Translations under genes and position numbers: made by a program
Part shown: piece by piece, positions 39,692-46,666 of the stretch
Layout: every line of letters begins with the position of its first letter
How positions within the stretch are numbered: the first letter of the stretch is position 1
Notes under the pieces: generated by a model
What the model saw: only the letters and a program-made list of their open reading frames with translations
The model's database searches: none
Told to the model about the DNA's origin: nothing
Origin: CAVQBC01 sp963710665
GTDB taxonomy: Bacteria; Actinomycetota; Thermoleophilia; Solirubrobacterales; Solirubrobacteraceae
Assembly (NCBI GenBank): GCA_963710665.1
Contig: CAVQBC010000004.1
Coordinates: 372,001 to 436,000, forward strand
Direction of reading: 5' to 3'
DNA: 64,000 bases

Positions 39692-41499
39692 GCGAGCCGC
39701 GCCTCGAGCGCGTCGAGCTGGCGGAGGAGCCCCGCGGGCAGGCGCTCGCCGAACTTCGCGAAGAACTCCCGCATCGGCTCGAGCTCGGCGTTCCACTCCT
39801 CGGGGTCGACGCTGGTCAGCCGCTCGAGGTCGGACGCGGAGACGCCGAGCCCGTCGGTGTTGAGCCCGCCGGGGGTCGGCACGAGGCCGATCGGGGTCTC
39901 CTGCGCCTCCGCGGCGTCGTCGCAGCGGCGGAAGACCCACTCGAGCACGCGCGCGTTCTCGCCGAAGCCCGGCCACAGGAACTTGCCGGTGTCGAGGTCC
40001 TTGCGGAACCAGTTGACGTGGAAGATCTTCGGCAGCCGCTCGGGCGCCGGCGCCTCCTCGCCGATCCCCAGCCAGTGCGCGAAGTAGTCGGCCATGTGGT
40101 AGCCGCAGAACGGCAGCATCGCGAACGGGTCGCGGCGCAGCTTGCCGACGTCGCCGACGATCGCCGCGGTGGTCTCGGAGCCCATGGTCGCGCCGAGGAA
40201 CACGCCGTGCTCCCAGTCGAAGGCCTCGTGCACGAGCGGCACGACGGTCGAGCGGCGCCCGCCGAACAGGAACGCGTCGATCGCGACGCCGGACGGGTCC
40301 TCCCACTCCGGGGCGATCGCCGGGTCCTGGGCGGCCGCGACCGTGAAGCGCGCGTTCGGGTGGGCGGCCGGGTCGGGCGAGTCCGGCGTCCAGTCCTCCG
40401 TCGTCCAGTCGCGGGCGTGCGCCGGCGGCTTGGGCGTCATCCCCTCCCACCACACGTCGCCGTCGTCGGTGCGCGCGCAGTTGGTGAAGATGGCGTTCTC
40501 GGAGACCATCGCCATCGCGTTGGGGTTGGTCTTCTGGCCCGTTCCCGGCGCCACGCCGAAGAACCCGGCCTCCGGGTTGATCGCGTACAGGCGCCCGTCG
40601 GAGCCGAACTTCATCCACGCGATGTCGTCGCCGATCGTCTCGACCTTCCAGCCGTCGATGGCCGGGATCAGCATCGCGAGGTTGGTCTTGCCGCAGGCGC
40701 TCGGGAAGGCGCCCGTGATGTGCTTGACCTTCCCCTCGGGCGAGGTCAGCTTGAGGATCAGCATGTGCTCGGCCAGCCAGCCCTCGTCGCGGGCCATGAC
40801 CGAGGCGATCCGCAGGGCGAAGCACTTCTTGCCCAGCAGCGCGTTGCCGCCGTAGCCGGAGCCGTACGACCAGATCTCGCGGGTCTCCGGGAAGTGCACG
40901 ATGTACTTGTTCTCGGCGTTGCAGGGCCACGCGACGTCCTGCTCGCCGTCGGCCAGCGGCGCGCCGACCGAGTGCAGGCAGGGGACGAAGTCGCCGTCGT
41001 CACCGAGCACGTCGAGGGCCGCCGTGCCCATGCGGGTCATGATCCGCATGCTCACGGCGACGTAGGCCGAGTCCGTCAGCTCGACCCCCACGTGGGCGAT
41101 CGGGGAGCCCAGCGGGCCCATCGAGAACGGCACGACGTACATCGTGCGCCCCCGCATCGAGCCGCGGAAGAGCCCCTCCAGCGTCGCGCGCATCTCCTTG
41201 GGGTCGCGCCAGTGGTTGGTCGGCCCCGCGTCCTCCTCGGAGGCCGAGCAGATGAACGTGCGGTCCTCGACGCGGGCGACGTCGCCGGGATCCGAGAGCG
41301 CGAGGTAGGAGTTGGGCCGCTTGGCGTCGGAGAGGCGCTCGAACGTGCCCGCGTCCACGAGCTCCTGCGCCAGGCGGTCGTACTCCTCCGCGGAACCGTC
41401 GCACCAATGGATCGCGTCGGGCTGGGTGAGTCCCGCCACCTCCTTCACCCAGTCGAGCAGCTTTGCGTTGCTGGTCGGTGCGACGGTCTCGACGGTCAC
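39679..41499 (-). CDS. pckG: phosphoenolpyruvate carboxykinase (GTP)
   Basis: This 606-aa enzyme converts oxaloacetate and GTP to PEP and CO2, the entry to gluconeogenesis. Seen motifs are FPSACGKTNLAM (GTP P-loop with the reactive Cys), SYGSGYGGNALLGKKC, GDDIAWMKF and NPEAGFFGVAPGTG, typical of the GTP form. The start is GTG at 41499, preceded by a GGAGG site 11 nt upstream; an ATG at 41571 would add 24 unlike residues. It sits next to the ethylmalonyl-CoA-type MaoC and lyase genes, which fits growth on C2 compounds. Confidence 0.95.
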   Translation of the reverse strand: MTVETVAPTSNAKLLDWVKEVAGLTQPDAIHWCDGSAEEYDRLAQELVDAGTFERLSDAKRPNSYLALSDPGDVARVEDRTFICSASEEDAGPTNHWRDPKEMRATLEGLFRGSMRGRTMYVVPFSMGPLGSPIAHVGVELTDSAYVAVSMRIMTRMGTAALDVLGDDGDFVPCLHSVGAPLADGEQDVAWPCNAENKYIVHFPETREIWSYGSGYGGNALLGKKCFALRIASVMARDEGWLAEHMLILKLTSPEGKVKHITGAFPSACGKTNLAMLIPAIDGWKVETIGDDIAWMKFGSDGRLYAINPEAGFFGVAPGTGQKTNPNAMAMVSENAIFTNCARTDDGDVWWEGMTPKPPAHARDWTTEDWTPDSPDPAAHPNARFTVAAAQDPAIAPEWEDPSGVAIDAFLFGGRRSTVVPLVHEAFDWEHGVFLGATMGSETTAAIVGDVGKLRRDPFAMLPFCGYHMADYFAHWLGIGEEAPAPERLPKIFHVNWFRKDLDTGKFLWPGFGENARVLEWVFRRCDDAAEAQETPIGLVPTPGGLNTDGLGVSASDLERLTSVDPEEWNAELEPMREFFAKFGERLPAGLLRQLDALEARLAQTS

Positions 41500-41637
41500 G
41501 TGTAGATCAGCCTCCAGGGTGCCAATGTGAATGCCTCGATTGTGGCCTACCCGCCCGGCGGAATGCTCCACCTGAACCCGCCCGGACGGGCAGGCGGGGG
41601 CGCGCGGCTATCGGGATAAACGGATCGGAGGCCCTGT

Positions 41638-42183
41638 CTATTCGACGTCGGCCTCGGCCGGCTTGGGACCGGCCGCGCGGCGCGGCACCAGCACGAGGCG
41701 CTTGAACTCCGCCACCAGCACCCCGTCCTGATTGAGGACGCGCGTGTGGACGCGGACCGTGCCCCGGTCGGGCTTGGAGCGCGACGCCTTGACGTCGAGG
41801 ACCTCGGACTCGCAGAACAGGGTGTCGCCGTGGAAGACCGGCGCGGGGTGCTTGAGCTCCTCGGTGGCGAGGTTGGCGATCGCCTTGCCCGACACGTCGG
41901 AGACGCTCATCCCGAGCGCCAGCGAGTACACCAGCGGCCCCACCACCACGTTGCGCCCCTGCTGTGACTGTTGCGCGTAGACGTCGTTGATGTGCAGCGG
42001 GTGGTGGTTCATGGTCAACAGGCAGAACAGGTGGTCGTCGCCCTCGGTGACCGTCTTGGCGGGCCAGTGCTTGTAGACGGCGCCGATCTCGAACTCCTCG
42101 AGGTAGCGGCCGTAGGGGTGCGCGCCCGTGGCCTCGCGGGCGGCCTGATCGGTCTCGGTGATGTGCTCGGAGTCGGTGCTCAT
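41638..42183 (-). CDS. MaoC-family hydratase, probable mesaconyl-CoA hydratase-type partner
   Basis: This 181-aa hotdog-fold protein carries the segments HWPAKTVTEGDDHLFCLLTM and NHHPLHIND at the R-hydratase active site (Asp and His), and FHGDTLFCESEVLDVKASRS. Related genes in actinobacteria lie beside malyl-CoA lyase and ccr and take part in the ethylmalonyl-CoA pathway, where mesaconyl-CoA is hydrated. The start is ATG at 42183 with a TAGAGT box 9 nt upstream. It is divergent from the lyase gene, with 51 bp between. Confidence 0.8.
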   Translation of the reverse strand: MSTDSEHITETDQAAREATGAHPYGRYLEEFEIGAVYKHWPAKTVTEGDDHLFCLLTMNHHPLHINDVYAQQSQQGRNVVVGPLVYSLALGMSVSDVSGKAIANLATEELKHPAPVFHGDTLFCESEVLDVKASRSKPDRGTVRVHTRVLNQDGVLVAEFKRLVLVPRRAAGPKPAEADVE

Positions 42184-42234
42184 GGCTGCGGGACTCTACG
42201 ATCCCGCCCCTTCCCTGGTCGACCCGGAGGTCTG

Positions 42235-43287
42235 ATGCGCAATCCCCGCGACTTCGCCAAGCCGCTGGCCATCGGGGCTCCCGCCCCGGTGGGCGAGATC
42301 CCTCTCACGCCGTCCCGCATGATCCACTTCTTCGACCCCGGCAACGAGCGGATCGTGGGCAAGCTGCCGGAGCTCGCGCGCACCACCGACATCCTGCTCG
42401 GCAACCTCGAGGACGCGGTGCCGGTCGACCGCAAGGAGGCCGCGCGCGAGGGGCTCGTGCGGGTCGGGCGTGAGGTCGACCTGGGCGGGACGGCGCTGTG
42501 GACGCGCATCAACGCGCTCGAGAGCCCGTGGATGCTCGACGACCTCACCCGCCTCGTGGGCGAGATCGGCGACCGGCTCGAGGTGATCATGGTGCCCAAG
42601 GTCGAGGGCGCATGGGACATCCACTACGTCGACCGGCTGCTGGCCCAGCTCGAGGCGCGGGCGGGGCTCGAGCGGCCGCTGCTCGTGCACGCGATCCTCG
42701 AGACGGCGCTCGGCATGACCAACGTCGAGGAGATCGCGACGGCGAGCCCGCGGATGCAGGGCATCAGCCTCGGCCCGGCCGACCTGGCCGCGTCGCGGCG
42801 CATGAAGACCACGCGCGTGGGCGGCGGCCACCCCGGCTACCTGGTGCTGTCCGACCCCGCGCCCGGCGCCGCCGAGGGCGCGCCGCGGTCGAGCGTCCAG
42901 CAGGACCTCTGGCACTACTCGCTCGCGCGCATGGTCGATGCCTGCGCGTCGGCGGGGATCCTGCCCTTCTACGGCCCGTTCGGCGACATCGGCGACGTCG
43001 CGGGCTGCGAGGCGCAGTTCCGCGCCGCATTCCTGATGGGCTGCGTCGGTGCCTGGTCGCTGCACCCGCGCCAGATCGAGGTCGCGCGGCGGGTGTTCAG
43101 CCCCGACCCCGACGAGGTGGCGTTCGCCAAGAAGGTCATCGAGGCGATCCCCGACGGCCGCGGCGTGCACATGATCGACGGCAAGATGCAGGACGACGCC
43201 ACCTGGAAGCAGTGCCAGGTGGTGGTCGAGCTCGCCACGATGCTGGCCCGCAAGGACCCGGAGCTCGCCGAGGCCTACGGGCTCTGA
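42235..43287 (+). CDS. mcl: CitE/HpcH-family lyase, L-malyl-CoA/beta-methylmalyl-CoA lyase type
   Basis: This is a 350-aa TIM-barrel lyase. The segments ILLGNLEDAVPVDRKEAARE (Glu-Asp metal/substrate site), WTRINALESPWMLDDL, MVPKVEGAWDIHYVDRLL and ILETALGMTNVEEIA match the Mcl1 type, which cleaves beta-methylmalyl-CoA to propionyl-CoA and glyoxylate and condenses or splits malyl-CoA. CGGAGG precedes the ATG. With Ccr, Ecm and the MaoC protein it covers most of the ethylmalonyl-CoA pathway. Confidence 0.85.
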   Translation: MRNPRDFAKPLAIGAPAPVGEIPLTPSRMIHFFDPGNERIVGKLPELARTTDILLGNLEDAVPVDRKEAAREGLVRVGREVDLGGTALWTRINALESPWMLDDLTRLVGEIGDRLEVIMVPKVEGAWDIHYVDRLLAQLEARAGLERPLLVHAILETALGMTNVEEIATASPRMQGISLGPADLAASRRMKTTRVGGGHPGYLVLSDPAPGAAEGAPRSSVQQDLWHYSLARMVDACASAGILPFYGPFGDIGDVAGCEAQFRAAFLMGCVGAWSLHPRQIEVARRVFSPDPDEVAFAKKVIEAIPDGRGVHMIDGKMQDDATWKQCQVVVELATMLARKDPELAEAYGL

Positions 43288-43296
43288 GCGCAGGGG

Positions 43297-44046
43297 ATGC
43301 CCGAGCTGCCGGAGGCCGAGCGCGCCCGCCAGGCGGTCGAGCGGGTGCTCGGCCGGCGGATCGTGGCGGTCGACGACCACGACCGCTACGTCTGCCGGCC
43401 GCACGGCCCGGGGGAGATCGCCGAGGCGCTCGTCGGCCGGCGCCTGGTCGCGGCCCACCGGCTCGGGAAGTTCCTGTGGGCGGAGACCGACGACGACGGC
43501 CCGAGCCTCGGGCTGCACCTCGGCATGGCGGGGCGGATCGCGGTCGACGAGGAGCCGGCCCCGCGTGGCTGGGACCGCTTCGCGCTCGACTTCGAGGACG
43601 GCGGGCGCCTGGCGCTGCGCGACAAGCGGCGGCTCGGCCGGGTGGTGCTCGAGCCGGACTACTCCCACCTCGGGCCGGACGCGGCGGAGGTCTCTCGCGA
43701 CGTGTTCCGCCGCCGCGTCGGGCGGGGCGGCGCCCCGCTGAAGGCGCGGCTGCTCGACCAGGGGGTGATCAGCGGCGTCGGCAACCTGCTCGCCGACGAG
43801 GCGCTGTGGCGCGCGCGGCTCTCGCCGCACCGCCCGGCGGGCGAGCTGTCCGACGACGAGCTCGACAGGCTGCGGCGGGCGCTGCGGGCCGCGGTCCGCG
43901 ACGCCATCCGCGGCGGCGGGGTGCACACCGGCAAGCTGATCGCGGAGCGCGGGCGGGGCCAGCGCTGCCCGCGCTGCGGCGGCGAGCTGACGCGCGAGAC
44001 GGTGGGCGGGCGCACGACCTACTGGTGCCCGCGCTGCCAGGAATAG
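43297..44046 (+). CDS. mutM: Fpg/Nei-family DNA glycosylase (formamidopyrimidine-type)
   Basis: This 249-aa enzyme starts MPELPEAE, giving the catalytic Pro2 and Glu3, with a beta-sandwich front part, an H2TH region (LLDQGVISGVGNLLADEALW) and a C-terminal zinc finger formed by CPRC and CPRC. It removes oxidised purines from DNA. MutM versus Nei specificity is not settled by eye. AGGGG precedes the ATG, and the gene follows the lyase after 9 bp. Confidence 0.88.
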   Translation: MPELPEAERARQAVERVLGRRIVAVDDHDRYVCRPHGPGEIAEALVGRRLVAAHRLGKFLWAETDDDGPSLGLHLGMAGRIAVDEEPAPRGWDRFALDFEDGGRLALRDKRRLGRVVLEPDYSHLGPDAAEVSRDVFRRRVGRGGAPLKARLLDQGVISGVGNLLADEALWRARLSPHRPAGELSDDELDRLRRALRAAVRDAIRGGGVHTGKLIAERGRGQRCPRCGGELTRETVGGRTTYWCPRCQE

Positions 44047-44079
44047 GCCCGCCCGCCGCCCCCGCCCGCCCACCCGCCG

Positions 44080-45279
44080 TCAGTCGCGGGTGACCGCGCC
44101 GCCCTCGGCGTCGCGGACGGCGCGGCGGATCAGGTCGTTGGCCTCGTCGTCGGAGCAGCCGGCGGCGCGCAGGAGGTCGACCGCCGTGGAGCGGATCTGG
44201 CCGACGATCACGCTGACGGACATGTTGCCGGTCTGCTCGAGCACCCGGGTCGCGCGGGCGGCGGCGCGCTGCGCGGCCTCCTTCACGGCCCGGCGGTCCC
44301 CGCCCTCGAGGGGGTGCTCGATCGCCCGTGCGGCGGCGGCGAGGTCGTCGACCGCGTCGGCGACCTCCGGCGGCACGTTCTCCTCCAGCCGCAGCGCCCG
44401 GATCGAGCCACGGGCGAGCACGCGGACGTTGCGGACCGCGAAGTCGAGGTGCTCGGCCGCCCGCGCGTAGACGTCGATGCGGCCGCGGGTGCCCCGCCGG
44501 GACGCCGTCCAGCGCGCGGTCTCGCGGCCCACGTCCACCGCGTCCTGCAGGCGGGTCGACAGCCGGTCGATGTCGCGCGCCCGCACCAGCGCCGCCTCGG
44601 CCCGCTCGACGTCGCGGGCGCGCAGCGCGCGGGCGACGTCCTCCAGCGCGTCGGACAGCTCCCGAACGACGGGCCCGGCCGCCTGGCGGAGCATCGTGAG
44701 CGGGTCGGCCGGCAGCACCACCGCGTTGGCGATGAGCGCCACCGCGCAGCCGATCAGGCCGTCGATCGATCGCGCGAAGGACACCCCCTCGCTCGGCGGC
44801 TGCAGGGTGATCACCAGCGCGGCCGATACCGCCGCCTGCGTGGCCAGGATCTGGCCGCTGCCGAGGAACACGGCGGCGGCCATCGCGAGGATCAGCACGA
44901 ACCCGAGCTGGATCGCGCCGGTGCCGATCACGAGCGCAAGCGCGTCGGCGATCACGAGGCCGAGCGTGACGCCGAAGGCCAGCTCGTACGCGCGGCGCCC
45001 GCGCTCGCCCTGGGTGATCCCGAGCGTGATGATCGCCGCCACCGGCGCGAAGAACGGCTGGGAGTGGCCGACGACCTCGGTGGCGATGACCCACGCCACC
45101 GTGGCCGCCGCGGCGATCTGGAGGATCGGCCGCCAGGCGTCCCGCAGGCGGATCAGCCCCTGGCGCAGCGACAGCCGGGAGCGCTCGGTCGCCTCGCCGA
45201 TGAGCGGCTGGGCCCGGTCCTGAAGCGCGCGCCCGCGGTCCCCGATGACGCGGCCGGACTCGGGCTTCAGGCGCGGCAT
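44080..45279 (-). CDS. FUSC/aromatic-acid-exporter-family membrane protein
   Basis: This 399-aa protein has about six membrane segments in the first half (residues 50-180: PILQIAAAATVAWVIATEVVG, FFAPVAAIITLGI, LAFGVTLGLVIADALALVIG) followed by a long helical cytoplasmic domain. This is the FUSC/ArAE pattern of fusaric-acid and aromatic-acid efflux. The start overlaps the end of the GNAT gene upstream by 13 bp, so the two are co-transcribed. Its role in export is inferred from the family. Confidence 0.78.
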   Translation of the reverse strand: MPRLKPESGRVIGDRGRALQDRAQPLIGEATERSRLSLRQGLIRLRDAWRPILQIAAAATVAWVIATEVVGHSQPFFAPVAAIITLGITQGERGRRAYELAFGVTLGLVIADALALVIGTGAIQLGFVLILAMAAAVFLGSGQILATQAAVSAALVITLQPPSEGVSFARSIDGLIGCAVALIANAVVLPADPLTMLRQAAGPVVRELSDALEDVARALRARDVERAEAALVRARDIDRLSTRLQDAVDVGRETARWTASRRGTRGRIDVYARAAEHLDFAVRNVRVLARGSIRALRLEENVPPEVADAVDDLAAAARAIEHPLEGGDRRAVKEAAQRAAARATRVLEQTGNMSVSVIVGQIRSTAVDLLRAAGCSDDEANDLIRRAVRDAEGGAVTRD

Positions 45280-45866
45280 GGACGCGATCGTGGCAGGTCC
45301 CCGCTCCCGGCGGCGCGCCGGAAGCTAGCCGCGTCGAAGCCGCCGTCGACGTCGCGCCGGTACTCCACGAGCGTCAGCCCCAGCCCCGCCTCGTAGTAGG
45401 GGTCGCCGGCCGTCCGGAAGCCCTCGCGCTCGTAGAACGCGCGCGCCCGGGCCTGCTCGGCGGGCGTGAACAGGCGGATCGTGGCGTACTCGCGCCGTCG
45501 CGCCTCGGCGATCGCCTCGGACAGGAGCTCCGTCGCCAGGCCCGTCCCCCACCACTCCGGCACGACGAACAGGTGCCACAGGTGGGCGAGGTCCGGCACG
45601 ACCGGCGAGCCCGGGTTCCGGTTGGCGCGCGCGGACACGAGCGCGACGTGGCCGACGGGCGCGCCGTCGGCGACCGCGACCCGCGACCACGTGTCGGCCA
45701 GCCCGAGCCGCTCGCGGATCACGTCGAGCTCCCACTCGAGGACCGGCGGCTCCCAGCCGGCCGGCGCGAAGGCACGATAGGTCTCGAGGCCCGCCGACAC
45801 CACGACCGCGACGTGCTCGGCGTCCGCGGGCCCGCCCGGCCGGATGTCGGCGGCGAGATCGGTCAT
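45267..45866 (-). CDS. GNAT-family N-acetyltransferase
   Basis: This 199-aa protein has the GNAT order: strand-helix front (IRPGGPADAEHVAVVVSAGL), the beta4 segment LAHLWHLFVVPEWWGTGLATELL with the acetyl-CoA-binding Q/RxxGxG/A-like loop, then ARAFYEREGFRTAG. The substrate is not predictable. A TAGCGT box (45875-45880, reverse strand) lies 8 nt before the ATG at 45866 and overlaps the stop of the dead methyltransferase gene. It overlaps the FUSC gene by 13 bp. Confidence 0.85.
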   Translation of the reverse strand: MTDLAADIRPGGPADAEHVAVVVSAGLETYRAFAPAGWEPPVLEWELDVIRERLGLADTWSRVAVADGAPVGHVALVSARANRNPGSPVVPDLAHLWHLFVVPEWWGTGLATELLSEAIAEARRREYATIRLFTPAEQARARAFYEREGFRTAGDPYYEAGLGLTLVEYRRDVDGGFDAASFRRAAGSGDLPRSRPCRA

Positions 45867-45877
45867 CAGGGGCCACG

Positions 45878-46529
45878 CTACCGCTCGGCGATCCGCTCGA
45901 GGGAGGCGTGCGCGGCGGGGGCCGCCCGCAGCCGCAGCAGGGTCACCGGCCGGTCGGTCCCCGCGCGCAGGCGCTTGGCCCACGAGGACCCCGACGCGGC
46001 CACCTCCTCGGAGCGCGCGGGGCGCGCTTCGACCAGGCTCAGGCCCCGGCGCGCGTAGGCGGCGGCGAGCGTATCCGGCGGCGGCACCGCCGGCACGCCG
46101 TCGCGCGGCACCACCGAGAGGAGAATCGAACCCTCGGCGCCGGGCGCGAGCAGCGACGCCACGCCCGCGAGGACGAGCCTCGTCGTGGCCGAGGACGCCG
46201 CGGAGCAGCGACGCCCAGGGGAAGTTGACGGTCAGCGCCTGCGCCAGGCCGTGGAGCACCTACGGCGGGTGCTCGGCCGCCGCGACCGCGAAGAGCGCGT
46301 TCGGGAGCGCGCCGCGGCGCGCCGCCCGGCGGGAGGCGTCGGCCATCCCGGCCGCGTTCGCGTCGAGGCCGATCACCAGCGTGTCCGGCGACCGCGCGGC
46401 CGCGGCCAGCACGGCGCGGCCGTCACCGGTACCCAGGTCGAGCGCCACGCGTGCGTGGCGGGCGGCGAGGGATCAGACGTCGCGGTGGTGGAGCGCTTCG
46501 AGCTTGCGGCCTCGGACCACGCGGAGCAT
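45878..46529 (-). pseudogene. dead KamB/NpmA-like 16S rRNA (adenine1408) methyltransferase
   Basis: The coding sequence MLRVVRGRKLEALHHRDV is followed by a TGA at 46473-46475. The frame then reads on through the SAM-binding segment VALDLGTGDGRAVL and LVIGLDANAAGM to a TAG at 46260-46262. After it the family signature LTVNFPWASLLRGVLGH continues in frame. A frameshift near 46150-46200 then moves the last third (EGSILLSVVPRDGVPAV) to another frame, ending at 45878. Two nonsense codons and one frameshift make this a clear pseudogene. Family members methylate A1408 and give aminoglycoside resistance. A TACGCT box still lies 7 nt before the ATG. Confidence 0.75.
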
Positions 46530-46568
46530 GGGCCGGAGCGTAGGGCGCGGCGGGCCCGGCCGCGGTGG

Positions 46569-46606
46569 GGGTAGCACCCGTCCGCCGTGTCCCGAGGGTG
46601 ACACCC
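46569..46606. promoter_or_regulatory. paired GGGTNNNACCC palindromes
   Basis: GGGTAGCACCC (46569-46579) and GGGTGACACCC (46596-46606) are two copies of a GGGT-N3-ACCC palindrome with centres 27 bp apart, between the dead methyltransferase and the cell-wall gene. They could be operator sites for a dimeric regulator of either gene. Function is inferred only from symmetry and position. Confidence 0.35.
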
Positions 46607-46666
46607 CCGGCGCACCGATGGCGTCCGCGCGCTCAAGGCCCCGGCCGACCTGCCGATGTCGTGGAC

